Shown here one piece after another: positions 17,010 to 24,208 of a stretch of 37,005 nt of DNA (its first letter is position 1; each line of letters starts with the position of its first letter). The stretch comes from JACOZM01 sp035289385 (GTDB lineage Archaea; Nanobdellota; Nanobdellia; Woesearchaeales; GW2011-AR9). The notes beneath the pieces were generated by a model. That model was not told the DNA's origin. It made no database searches and worked only from the letters and a program-made list of their open reading frames with translations. The translations under genes were made by a program, and so were the position numbers. The stretch lies in the NCBI GenBank assembly GCA_035289385.1, contig DATDXI010000069.1, positions 1 to 37,005 of the forward strand, in the 5' to 3' direction.

Positions 17010-17600
17010 ATGAGAAAAGCGCGAAAAAAAGAGGATAAAAAGGACGCATTGATTACGGGTGACAGCTTAGCGTTAACTCAGTCTACGATCGACAAGGAAG
17101 AAATAAGCATTGACGATCTTCATAAGGATCTGGAGAAGAAACTGGAAGAGCAGGGGTTTATCTTTGACAAGAGAAAATTTATCATCCAAGATGAACATTG
17201 GACGCTGGGGGAGAGAATTGCTGACCGTGTGGCAAAATTTGGCGGTTCTTGGTATTTTATCATCATCTTTGGTTTGTTTATTATGACCTGGATGTTCATC
17301 AACATCTATCTTCTTGTTGCAAGACCTTTTGATCCTTACCCCTTTATCCTTCTGAACTTGATATTATCCTGCCTTGCTGCCATGCAGGCTCCCATCATCA
17401 TGATGAGCCAGAACAGGCAGGCACAGAAAGACAGGAAACAGGAAGAGATCAATATCGAGAAAGAGATATTGGATTTCAAGCAAGATCGGCTCGATTTAAT
17501 TCTTGATCAGAAAGAGTGGGATTTGTTGTTAAGCATGGATGAGCGCCTGAAGAAGATTGAGCGTATGGTTCAGCATTCTAGGAAGAATAAGAAGAGATGA
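17010..17600 (+). CDS. DUF1003 family membrane protein
   Basis: This 196-residue protein has a charged N-terminal region, two transmembrane helices at about 81-103 and 110-133, and a long charged helix (about 134-190) likely to form a coiled coil. The segment GERIADRVAKFGGSWYFIII followed by LNLILSCLAAMQAPIIMMSQ is typical of DUF1003, a family of unknown function. TATA GGTTTATAAG (about 16957-16966) gives a short leader before the ATG at 17010. An earlier ATG near 16985 opens only five codons. It converges with the small membrane protein at 17635-17808. Confidence 0.9.
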   Translation: MRKARKKEDKKDALITGDSLALTQSTIDKEEISIDDLHKDLEKKLEEQGFIFDKRKFIIQDEHWTLGERIADRVAKFGGSWYFIIIFGLFIMTWMFINIYLLVARPFDPYPFILLNLILSCLAAMQAPIIMMSQNRQAQKDRKQEEINIEKEILDFKQDRLDLILDQKEWDLLLSMDERLKKIERMVQHSRKNKKR

Positions 17601-17634
17601 ATGGGAAGAAAAGAATACATCTGAAGAACTTTTC

Positions 17635-17808
17635 TTAAACTTGTTGTTGTTTGATCTTTGGTAAGATGAAGTACGTGAATATTGCCGCTAGTCCTAGGAT
17701 GGTTAGAAACACTTGCCAAGGAATGATGGTGAAAGCAAAGAGAAGGAAATTTGCTATTACTATAATTATTAGAACATATCCCATGAGCTTAAGATGTTTT
17801 CCAGTCAT
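17635..17808 (-). CDS. 57-residue two-helix membrane protein downstream of hisS
   Basis: The minus strand encodes a protein starting MTGKHLKLMGYVLIIIVIAN and ending LPKIKQQQV. Two hydrophobic stretches, about residues 9-27 and 31-51, are separated by IIPWQ, and Lys residues lie at both ends, as expected of a hairpin membrane protein. Its ATG is 33 bp after the hisS stop on the same strand, and GAGGGG lies about 20 bp before it, so it probably ends the hisS operon. It is short and has no recognisable family. The plus-strand ORF across the same bases looks like a shadow. Confidence 0.6.
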   Translation of the reverse strand: MTGKHLKLMGYVLIIIVIANFLLFAFTIIPWQVFLTILGLAAIFTYFILPKIKQQQV

Positions 17809-17841
17809 GACTGATGCTCATCCCCTCTATTTTTGACTTTC

Positions 17842-19122
17842 TTAGTCAGCAAGGCGTTGAATAACTGTCTTGAGCGACAACAATGTTTCCATCCCGGACT
17901 TCATATCTCTCAGCAGGATCTTTTTCTTCTTCACTTCCTGCTCTCCTAAGATGATGACATAAGGGATGCCTAAGCTGCTGGCATATTCCAGATTCTTGGA
18001 AACTCCTTTCTTGCCGATGGCAATATCTGTGGGGATGCCTGCAGTTCTTAATTCCTGGAGGAGAGCTAACGATTCAGGGATGGTGTTGATAGGAATAACA
18101 AGTACCTTTGCCGTGCTTTTCTGTTCCTGTTGCCCAAGAGCTTTAAGCGTGTCCATGATCGGCTCTATGCCAAAAGAAATGCCAACAGCAGGAATGATGC
18201 GTCCTCCACCTAAATAATTTCCAATGAGGTTATCATATCGCCCTCCTCCTGCCAGAGAAGAAGCAACTGCTCCTTTCGGCAGATAAGCTTCAAAGACGGT
18301 CCCGGTATAATAAGCAAGACCTCTAGCTAGAGAAACATCAAATATTGCTTGGCTAATCTTCATGCTCTTCAGATAAGAGAATACTTCCTCTAATTCCTGA
18401 AGCCCTTCTTTGCCTTCTGCTGTTGTTATCTTCTTCTGAAGCTGTGACAATGTTGTCTTTGCTGAAATGAAGGAGAAGACACTTTCTATCTGTTGTTTAC
18501 TGTATCCTCGCTCTTTCAGTTCTGTAGTGACACCTTCAACACCAATCTTATCCAGTTTGTCGATAGCGATGATCGCTTGCTCTTTCTCTTGAATTCCTGC
18601 TTGTTCCAGAATGCCGTTTAACACTTTTCGATTGTTGACTTTGATCTTGATGTTCAAGTTAAATTTCTGGAAGGCAGCAGCAGTCATAGCAATAATCTCT
18701 GCATCTGCTAGCATCGAGCCTGTACCAACAGTATCAATATCCATCTGCCAGAATTCCCGGTATCTTCCTAATTTGATAGGGCCGTCACGGAATACTTCTC
18801 CTACGGCATAGCGCTTGAAGGGCATCTTGAGGGTAGGATTCATGGCTACATATCTAGCTAAGGGCACGGTAAGGTCAAACCGCAATCCTAGATCACGGTC
18901 TCCCTGGTCATTCAGCCGGAAAATTTCTTTCAATGCATCAGATGCTTCTCCTGCTGCGAATTTTGCTGCCAGCGTTTCATAGCGTTCCAGAATAGGCGTC
19001 TCTAAGGGCATGAAGCCATAGAGCTCAAAGATCTTCTGCAGCGTGGAAACTACCTGATTCTTCAAAAGCTTGTCTGACGGTGCTATGTCCCTCGTTCCTT
19101 TCGCTAATTGGATTTGATTCAT
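17842..19122 (-). CDS. hisS: Histidyl-tRNA synthetase
   Basis: This 426-residue class II enzyme charges tRNA-His. Motif 2 reads FKRYAVGEVFRDGPIKLGRY at about 102-121. The histidine-specific motif LARGLAYYTG is at about 265-274, with Arg267, and motif 3 follows in GISFGIEPI near 314. A C-terminal anticodon-binding domain fills about 335-426 (KVLVIPIN, LRTAGIPTDIAIG, YVIILGEQEVKK). It is therefore a complete synthetase, not the HisZ paralogue that lacks that domain and partners short HisG. Its ATG overlaps the stop of the HisG-like gene (ATGA), so the two are translationally coupled. tRNA-His lies upstream on the same strand. The family is certain. Confidence 0.96.
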   Translation of the reverse strand: MNQIQLAKGTRDIAPSDKLLKNQVVSTLQKIFELYGFMPLETPILERYETLAAKFAAGEASDALKEIFRLNDQGDRDLGLRFDLTVPLARYVAMNPTLKMPFKRYAVGEVFRDGPIKLGRYREFWQMDIDTVGTGSMLADAEIIAMTAAAFQKFNLNIKIKVNNRKVLNGILEQAGIQEKEQAIIAIDKLDKIGVEGVTTELKERGYSKQQIESVFSFISAKTTLSQLQKKITTAEGKEGLQELEEVFSYLKSMKISQAIFDVSLARGLAYYTGTVFEAYLPKGAVASSLAGGGRYDNLIGNYLGGGRIIPAVGISFGIEPIMDTLKALGQQEQKSTAKVLVIPINTIPESLALLQELRTAGIPTDIAIGKKGVSKNLEYASSLGIPYVIILGEQEVKKKKILLRDMKSGMETLLSLKTVIQRLAD

Positions 19123-19808
19123 GGTTTGTCCTCCTGAGTTAATGCTCCATAGTTTATAAGATTTTGTAAAGGGCTGAATCGGTTATAAACTAAAACGCCA
19201 TCGCTTTTGAATAACGTAGCAAATATCCCTAATCCCTCTCTGATACATGTTTTTCCTGAAAGCACGATGTCAATAGCGTAATCTATCGAACTATCCGTTG
19301 CTGCGGTGACATCTACCTTTCCTTCAAGGGAGATATACTCTACATCATCCTGTTGGACTAAAGACCTGATTAATCTCTCATATCGCCCGGGAATGACGAC
19401 ACGTTTCTGTTGAAAGTTAGGAGTAGTCTTTCTTGTCAGACTATTTCCATAGGCTTTCTTGAATTCTTCAAATCCCATCCCTCCTTTGCCAAGAACACAT
19501 AATGTTGGGAGTCCAAATATTGAATCTGCGTAAGATCCTAACCATGATAGATTCAGGGGGATAGAAGTTTTTGACGCGGCCATTACTGTTGGATCTTTTG
19601 CTAGTAAGCATTCATTGACTAAGTCTTCACCAGTAATCCCAAAGCTAAGCTCTTTGCTCTTATACACTCTCTCCGGAATCTCTTCACCTCGCTCTTCCTG
19701 AAGAACATATTGTGGCCATCCTCTCGATGGTGGGGGGAGTGTAATCAATCCCCTATCTCGAACGTAACGCAATCCTTTATTGTTGGGAACATAAACGGTG
19801 AATATCAC
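19119..19808 (-). CDS. HisG-like protein (ATP phosphoribosyltransferase fold)
   Basis: This 229-residue protein starts with GTG. Its outline follows HisG catalytic domains: VYVPNNKGLRYVRDRGLI near 5-22 (compare ALPKGRL), FGITGEDLVNE near 57-67, RVVIPGRYERLIRSLV near 136-151, and the PRPP-loop-like AIDIVLSGKTCIREG at 178-192 after LEGKVDVTAATDSS. HisG joins ATP to PRPP as the first step of histidine synthesis. No other his gene is in the window, and the neighbour is a full HisRS rather than HisZ. A role tied to histidine sensing or to tRNA-His is thus possible. I judge the fold likely from motifs alone; activity is unknown. Confidence 0.7.
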   Translation of the reverse strand: MIFTVYVPNNKGLRYVRDRGLITLPPPSRGWPQYVLQEERGEEIPERVYKSKELSFGITGEDLVNECLLAKDPTVMAASKTSIPLNLSWLGSYADSIFGLPTLCVLGKGGMGFEEFKKAYGNSLTRKTTPNFQQKRVVIPGRYERLIRSLVQQDDVEYISLEGKVDVTAATDSSIDYAIDIVLSGKTCIREGLGIFATLFKSDGVLVYNRFSPLQNLINYGALTQEDKP

Positions 19809-19929
19809 CAGCGCTTTCTTGCGCCTTAGCCTCCAATGTGCTTATTATTTCCGCTTCTGGTGCTCCTAATCCTTCCGCAATACATCTCTGCGGATTTTCC
19901 AAGTCTTTCTGTGGTATTGTTGTTCTCAT
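19777..19929 (-). CDS. Possible 50-residue protein between tRNA-His and the HisG-like gene
   Basis: An ORF from ATG 19929 encodes 50 residues (MRTTIPQKDLENPQRC near its start, ending HRLCSQQ) and overlaps the HisG-like GTG start by about 30 bp. GGGGAGATA lies about 10 bp before the ATG and could act as a ribosome-binding site. It may be a real small protein or a coupling ORF whose translation opens the next start. The frame upstream of this ATG runs into the tRNA and is not coding. Confidence 0.35.
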   Translation of the reverse strand: MRTTIPQKDLENPQRCIAEGLGAPEAEIISTLEAKAQESAGDIHRLCSQQ

Positions 19930-19970
19930 ATTTTTTATCTCCCCGTTTAGAGCCCGGTCGGCTTGTTGAG

Positions 19971-20074
19971 GCCTGCCGGAGAGAATCGAACTCCCACTTC
20001 TAGAGATCTGCAATGGTTAAAGATAAAGGAAGATTATCACAGTCTAGCGTGCTATCCGCTACACTACAGCAAGC
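19971..20074 (-). tRNA. tRNA-His(GTG), first copy, with 31-nt intron
   Basis: The mature form is 73 nt with G-1 opposite C73, the tRNA-His identity pair. Acceptor stem is CTTGCTG/CGGCAGG with three G-U pairs, D stem GTG/CAC, anticodon stem CTAGA/TCTAG, T arm GGGAG-TTCGATT-CTCTC. The loop CTGTGA gives anticodon GTG. The intron is 20036-20006, between 37 and 38. CTGT of the exon pairs with GCAG of the intron, leaving 3-nt bulges GA|T and AT|C, an ideal bulge-helix-bulge. No TATA box stands 25 bp before it, unlike the second tRNA-His. It lies at the head of the HisG-like/hisS cluster. Confidence 0.9.
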
Positions 20075-20090
20075 ATTAAAAAATGTCAAG

Positions 20091-20103
20091 GGGCAGATGC
20101 CCT
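20091..20103 (-). other. Small hairpin before tRNA-His copy 1
   Basis: GGGCA/TGCCC with a 2-nt loop lies about 17 bp upstream of the tRNA 5' end. It may be a processing or leader structure. The rest of 20075-20253 holds no gene that I can support, apart from a possible 16-codon leaderless ORF from ATG 20231. Confidence 0.3.
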
Positions 20104-20253
20104 AGAAATGATGGATGAACAGAGAGCTCTCTATTTCCAAACATTGACTATAAGAAAAATTTTGACAACTACTAAAAATACTAACAATGAATACAATCAA
20201 CTCGATTCGTTTTATTTAACTTCGCTGTCATATTACCCTAAAAACAGAGCAAG

Positions 20254-20267
20254 TATATAAATGTTTC
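20254..20267 (-). promoter_or_regulatory. Promoter reading towards tRNA-His and hisS
   Basis: The minus strand reads GAAACATTTATATA, the same 14 bp as the ATPase promoter at 21624-21637. It starts just after the stop of the ATPase gene and reads into the 180-bp leader of tRNA-His copy 1. It is the best visible promoter for the tRNA-His/HisG-like/hisS cluster. A 16-codon ORF begins at leaderless distance (ATG 20231). Confidence 0.5.
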
Positions 20268-20275
20268 TATGGATA

Positions 20276-21598
20276 TTACTGGTTAGTGACTACATTATGG
20301 CGCGATGTTTCTTTTACCTTGGGCTTTTGCAAGAGCCATTTCCATACAGGCATAACTTTAATCATTTTGTTGTCTACCTTAAAAGAATTTTCTTGATCAT
20401 ATGTTAAAATGAGCCCTTCTTTCAGTTTAAAATAATCCAACGCCTCCAGGAGCCCTTTAAGTTCTCTTTTTTTATTCTCTTCAGTTAATTCATAGCAAAC
20501 TTGGATAGCAAGAATTATTTTCTGATCCTGCTTTACAACAAAATCGCACTCTTTTTGTTCATTATAAAAAAATATCTCTGGAGATTGCCTTTTCAGATGA
20601 CCAAGCACCACATTCTCCAGTAACTTTCCTTTATCAGGGGAAAACTGAATGGAAAGAAAAGTTACGAAAGCATTGTCAATGAGATATATTTTCCTGGGCC
20701 GCATCATCCTGTTCTTTGCCGAATAAGAGAATTCTTCAACAGAATAGATGAAGAATGCTTCTTCAAGATATTTCAAATATAAAGAAATTGTCTTCTTGCT
20801 TACTTTTATGCCTTTCATCTGAAGTATTTTCTCAAAACTTGTCACAGAAAAGCGGCGGCTGCAATTATTTAAAAGGTAATTCATTAATTGCTCTAAGAGA
20901 TCATAGTTTGTAATCTTATGCCGCTCTACAAGATCTTTATAGAATGTGGTTTCGTAATATGCTCTCATCTTTGTTTTCTTCTCTTCTATTGATTCCTCTT
21001 TGATTACTTCAGGATACCCGCCATTGACCAGGTACTCTTGAAATATCCGTAAAAATTTGCCCCGGAGTTCGCTATAATCTATTTTTGGTGAATATTCTAG
21101 CCCACGGAACGAAATAAACTCCGAAAAAGAGAAAGGAGAAACAAAAATAGAATGGTATCTGCCGCGTAGCTCCGTAGCTATCTCTTTACTAAGCAATTTT
21201 GAAGAAGAGCCACTGATGATGATATGATATTTTTGCGTGTTATGAAGCCTTCGCACAAATGTGCTCCAATGATCTACTACTTGTATCTCATCAAAGAAGA
21301 TATATTTTAACTCCTTATCGGTCAGTTCCCGATAAGCTATAAAGAGATCATCAAGATTCTTATCTGTTAAGCCTACCAGCCGATTGTCTTCAAAATCAAT
21401 AAACAATATTTCTTCCCGATTATGATTTTGGAGGAGCTTTTTTATGATCTGAAAGATAAGATACGTCTTTCCCACACGCCTTGGTCCGGCGATGGCTAAA
21501 ATATCGGAGGTTATTTTCCAGGGTATTTCTCTTTCTATCAGCGGTGGTAGATTCTTCTCCCACCATTCTACAATGATCTTTTTGAATATTTCCCTCAT
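20276..21598 (-). CDS. AAA_14/DUF4143 family ATPase, copy 1
   Basis: From ATG 21598 the protein has 440 residues; this start is 26 bp from the TATA box at 21624-21637, whereas the longer version uses TTG. The P-loop AGPRRVGKTYLIF is near residues 37-49, and Walker B YIFFDEIQ near 99-106. FVRRLHNTQKYHIIISGSSS and ATELRGR follow as sensor-like segments, then the DUF4143 C-terminal region (CDFVVKQ near 370, a nuclease-like beta strand). These ATPases are common in archaea, and their role is not established. A second copy at 34170-35432 shares the C-terminal PVWKWLL. The gene stands alone with its own promoter. Confidence 0.88.
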   Translation of the reverse strand: MREIFKKIIVEWWEKNLPPLIEREIPWKITSDILAIAGPRRVGKTYLIFQIIKKLLQNHNREEILFIDFEDNRLVGLTDKNLDDLFIAYRELTDKELKYIFFDEIQVVDHWSTFVRRLHNTQKYHIIISGSSSKLLSKEIATELRGRYHSIFVSPFSFSEFISFRGLEYSPKIDYSELRGKFLRIFQEYLVNGGYPEVIKEESIEEKKTKMRAYYETTFYKDLVERHKITNYDLLEQLMNYLLNNCSRRFSVTSFEKILQMKGIKVSKKTISLYLKYLEEAFFIYSVEEFSYSAKNRMMRPRKIYLIDNAFVTFLSIQFSPDKGKLLENVVLGHLKRQSPEIFFYNEQKECDFVVKQDQKIILAIQVCYELTEENKKRELKGLLEALDYFKLKEGLILTYDQENSFKVDNKMIKVMPVWKWLLQKPKVKETSRHNVVTNQ

Positions 21599-21623
21599 AC
21601 TTTTCAAAAGAAAACACTTTTGC

Positions 21624-21637
21624 TATATAAATGTTTC
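21624..21637 (-). promoter_or_regulatory. TATA promoter of ATPase copy 1
   Basis: GAAACATTTATATA on the minus strand, 26 bp before ATG 21598. It is identical over 14 bp to the site at 20254-20267. Confidence 0.65.
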
Positions 21638-21733
21638 CTGGAGGATACACTTGTTGTATAAACGAAACGATTTATAGGCAGTGTCAGAATTATAGCTGAT
21701 CTGGATAAGGGCATCTATACTTTCGCCTTTACT

Positions 21734-22456
21734 CTAAGCCTGCTGTTTTCCTGGCAGGGTATGAAACTTCCAGCGCATGGTGAGGAAGGCGATAAAGCTC
21801 AAGAAATATCCTCCCAAATAAGCGAGGTCTGCTGCTAATCCTGCTATCCCATAAGCATTGCTGGTTAATATTGACGTATAGAAGATGTCTCCGATCAGGA
21901 TGCAGGTGCTGGCGATGAAGAACAAGGTCAGCGGACTGCTCATCGTTCCTAACTGAGATGAGAAAATGATGACGCTAAATCCGAAGGAGATGATCAAGGC
22001 GCTGGCTATGGGATAGAAATAATGGAGGAAATGCTGTCCGGGACCTAATGTTATCGTGAGGATAATCCCGGCAACCGCTGCAACAACCACTAAACCAAAA
22101 AAGAGAAGTATCGGCAGTTTGTTGAGAGAGGGGGCATTTCTTACCAATTGTATGGTTAAAGCAAAGAAGGAAATAAGGATAAACAGCGCTCCACCTACCC
22201 AATAGACATCAGAGATGCCGGGAAAAGAAGCGGATTTCATGACAACACTGGTAAGGTAAAGAGCTACTTCTCCGAGAGAATATAAGATGTATCCTACCAC
22301 AAGGAAAAAGAAGATGAAATAATTGCTGTCGCTGAAGAGCTCTTCCAGCTTGTCATGGAAGAATCTTTCGAGAACGATGAAGCCCATTATGGCTGCAAGT
22401 ACGGCTGATGCTGTGATTAAGCCTGTCAATAGGTCTTGAAATCCGTCTATCACCAT
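21734..22456 (-). CDS. Seven-helix membrane protein of unknown function
   Basis: This 240-residue protein is almost entirely hydrophobic, with seven likely transmembrane helices (about residues 9-30, 46-72, 83-105, 113-135, 142-164, 172-197 and 203-228) and a short basic C-terminus (MRWKFHTLPGKQQA). No Schiff-base Lys is evident in the last helix, so it is not an obvious rhodopsin. The topology resembles sensor modules with a 7-TM region, but no kinase domain is attached. A minus-strand TATA, CAATTTAAATATC (about 22476-22488), lies about 25 bp before the ATG, so the transcript is probably leaderless. No function assigned. Confidence 0.8.
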   Translation of the reverse strand: MVIDGFQDLLTGLITASAVLAAIMGFIVLERFFHDKLEELFSDSNYFIFFFLVVGYILYSLGEVALYLTSVVMKSASFPGISDVYWVGGALFILISFFALTIQLVRNAPSLNKLPILLFFGLVVVAAVAGIILTITLGPGQHFLHYFYPIASALIISFGFSVIIFSSQLGTMSSPLTLFFIASTCILIGDIFYTSILTSNAYGIAGLAADLAYLGGYFLSFIAFLTMRWKFHTLPGKQQA

Positions 22457-22480
22457 GATGGGAAGAAAAACAAAGGGATA

Positions 22481-22568
22481 TTTAAATTGTTTGTTGGGTT
22501 TAAATCCCTACTGCTTGCAGTGGAAGCATAAATCTCCCAACAAACTTTAAAAAACCAGCAGCTTGCTG
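22481..22568. other. Stem-loop cluster between the 7-TM and HAD genes
   Basis: GTTTGTTGGG (22489-22498) pairs with CCCAACAAAC (22536-22545). Flanking TTTAAA blocks extend the stem, and an inner ACTGC-TT-GCAGT hairpin (22510-22521) lies inside. A further hairpin, CAGCA-GCT-TGCTG (22556-22568), follows. It lies upstream of the 7-TM gene promoter and after the HAD gene, so it may be a terminator or a small RNA. No protein-coding signal is seen. Confidence 0.45.
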
Positions 22569-22618
22569 CGATTGAATTTTTATTTCTCTGATTTGAAGAC
22601 GGTTCTCTGCTAGGTTGC

Positions 22619-23062
22619 TTAATACTTATTCAATAATGCTCGTAATTGCTGGATAGAATTGACGGTATGGTGAGGCTCCATATCTTTTGATGCTGGAAGA
22701 TCCTGAGCATTCTTGCCCCTCCTGAGCCAGATGGTTTTCATGCCTAGCTGGTTGCCGTATTTTATCTCGTTGTTCACCTTATCACCTATGACGAGAACTT
22801 CAGAATGGCTTACGCCAAGATCTTCTGCCACGTTTTTGAAAACATCTTTTGATTTTCCTGTCACGATATTGACGCTATGAAATAATGGCTCAATAGGCTT
22901 AATGAGCTCTTCCCTCTCTGGCACTTCATGCTCTTTTACGGCGCTGACAACGGCCAATTTTAGCCCTTTCTTCTTTAGCGACTGCAGAAGGTCAAGCGCT
23001 CCTTCTAGGTATGCTCCGTCTTCCCATAAGGTGCGGTTAAAGTCAAATATTATTGCTTTCAT
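22619..23062 (-). CDS. HAD-superfamily protein with DxN motif
   Basis: I set the start at ATG 23062 (MKAIIFDFNRTLWEDG), because longer versions read through tRNA-His. The 147-residue protein has the HAD order: motif I FDFNRTL at residues 6-12, motif II VVSAVKEHEVPERE, a Lys in TGKSKDVFK, and motif IV LVIGDKVNNEIKYGNQLGMK followed by TIW. The second Asp of DxD is Asn, so the usual acid/base residue is missing, and activity may be reduced or altered. The start is 11 bp after the tRNA 3' end on the same strand, so the two may share a transcript. Confidence 0.85.
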   Translation of the reverse strand: MKAIIFDFNRTLWEDGAYLEGALDLLQSLKKKGLKLAVVSAVKEHEVPEREELIKPIEPLFHSVNIVTGKSKDVFKNVAEDLGVSHSEVLVIGDKVNNEIKYGNQLGMKTIWLRRGKNAQDLPASKDMEPHHTVNSIQQLRALLNKY

Positions 23063-23072
23063 GAGGGAAAAG

Positions 23073-23158
23073 GGCAGCCGCGGGGAATCGAACCCCGATC
23101 CAGGGATGTCTATCGTTTGACCACAGTCCCTTATTCTAACCGTTGAACTACGGCCGCC
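23073..23158 (-). tRNA. tRNA-His(GTG), second copy, with 13-nt intron
   Basis: The mature form is 73 nt with G-1 opposite C73. Acceptor GCGGCCG/CGGCTGC, D stem GTT/AAT, anticodon stem AGGGA/TCCCT, T arm CGGGG-TTCGATT-CCCCG. The loop CTGTGG gives GTG, and the surrounding GGGACTGTGG...ATCCC is typical of archaeal tRNA-His. The intron 23120-23108 splits 37/38. Exon CTGT pairs with intron ATAG, with 3-nt bulges GG|T and AC|A. A TATA box, ACTTTTATAAACG (about 23179-23191), is about 25 bp upstream. This copy looks like the regular tRNA-His. Confidence 0.93.
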
Positions 23159-23178
23159 ATATGGGGAAAAATGGGCTA

Positions 23179-23191
23179 CCCGTTTATAAAA
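23179..23191 (-). promoter_or_regulatory. TATA box of tRNA-His copy 2
   Basis: ACTTTTATAAAC on the minus strand, about 25 bp before the tRNA 5' end. Read on the plus strand (GTTTATAAAAG) it could also serve the divergent kinase gene at 23234. Confidence 0.6.
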
Positions 23192-23233
23192 GTTATTCAA
23201 AACATTTATGAGATAGCTTTTCTTTTTTCCTTT

Positions 23234-24205
23234 ATGCGCCAGTCTTACTCTTTAGAGCAGCTTCAGAAGATCTTTTCCTCTTTTCCTGGCACAGGAACAA
23301 TTCGCAAGAGTTTTCTCTTTACCTCTGGCTTTGAGAATTCAAACTATTATGCAGAAACAGATGTGGGATGGTATGTCATTAAAATATTTGAAGGGATGGG
23401 TGTCTCTCGGGAAACTATTTTGTTTGAAATTGAGGTCATGGTTTGTTGCACTGAAGGTAAATTACAGACGCCAACTCTTCTTCGATCAAAAAAGAATACG
23501 TATTATGCTCCATTCGAAGGGAAAATTGCCATAGTCATGGACTATCTCCCAGGAGACAATCTGCAGGGGAAAAAAATGTCTTCTTCTCTTGTTCAAGAGA
23601 TTGGCGATCAAGTTGGCAGAATGGATGCTCTCTTGTCGAAATTTAAGGATGGATCAAAAACAAGGCAGAACTATGAGTGGGATTTGAAGAATTTCCTGCA
23701 GTTAGAGCCTTCTCTGCAAAAACTTCCTTCATCATTTGACCGAGAGCTATTGCAAAAAATATTTGATCAATTTAAGGCAATAAAGCCCATTTTTGATACA
23801 CTTCCAAGAGGCTTGATCCATAACGATTTAGCGGCCCATAATTTTCTGGCACGACGTGGGAAATTGACCGGCATTATCGATTTTAGCGATATGGCTTTTA
23901 GCCCGTATATCCAGAATATTGCTGTCTTTCTCTGCCAAAGTGTTTTCGCCTACAATTGGCAGCCCCGGCAAGTGAATGTTTTTCTCCAAGCGTATCAAAA
24001 GCATAACCATCTCTCTGCAAAGGAGCTGTGCATCCTTTATGATCTTGTTCTTGCCAGATACGCTCAGATCATTGTGGAGTTCAACCGCTGGAATGTTGAT
24101 TATGGAGAAGAACAGCAACGGACGGAGTATATTAAGGACTATTATCATTTCTTGAAGAAATTTATGAACATAACCAGAACAGAATTTCAACGATTATGTT
24201 CTTAG
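23234..24205 (+). CDS. APH/choline-kinase-family phosphotransferase
   Basis: From ATG 23234 the protein has 323 residues; an upstream extension to 23171 would overlap the tRNA promoter region. It has the small-molecule kinase fold: GFENSNYYAETDVGWYVIK with Lys50, VMDYLPGDNL as the hinge, the Brenner motif GLIHNDLAAHNFL (Asp198, Asn203) and IIDFSD (Asp216). The family phosphorylates small alcohols or amines, such as homoserine, choline and aminoglycosides. N-terminal FENSNY-Y and the arrangement recall homoserine kinase type II (ThrB-like APH), but nothing nearby supports a threonine pathway, so I leave the substrate open. It converges with the fused lipid enzyme, 3 bp away. Confidence 0.85.
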   Translation: MRQSYSLEQLQKIFSSFPGTGTIRKSFLFTSGFENSNYYAETDVGWYVIKIFEGMGVSRETILFEIEVMVCCTEGKLQTPTLLRSKKNTYYAPFEGKIAIVMDYLPGDNLQGKKMSSSLVQEIGDQVGRMDALLSKFKDGSKTRQNYEWDLKNFLQLEPSLQKLPSSFDRELLQKIFDQFKAIKPIFDTLPRGLIHNDLAAHNFLARRGKLTGIIDFSDMAFSPYIQNIAVFLCQSVFAYNWQPRQVNVFLQAYQKHNHLSAKELCILYDLVLARYAQIIVEFNRWNVDYGEEQQRTEYIKDYYHFLKKFMNITRTEFQRLCS

Positions 24206-24208
24206 CCA

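Noticed and set aside
17651..17836. Plus-strand 61-codon ORF
   Set aside because: The opposite strand encodes a better membrane protein with two hydrophobic helices.
17842..19122. HisZ rather than HisRS
   Set aside because: The anticodon-binding C-terminal domain and all class II motifs are present, so it is a complete synthetase.
19930..20013. N-terminal extension of the small ORF before the HisG-like gene
   Set aside because: The bases belong to tRNA-His copy 1; only the part from ATG 19929 was kept.
23063..23200. Longer start for the HAD gene
   Set aside because: It would read through tRNA-His copy 2; the conserved motif I begins at ATG 23062.
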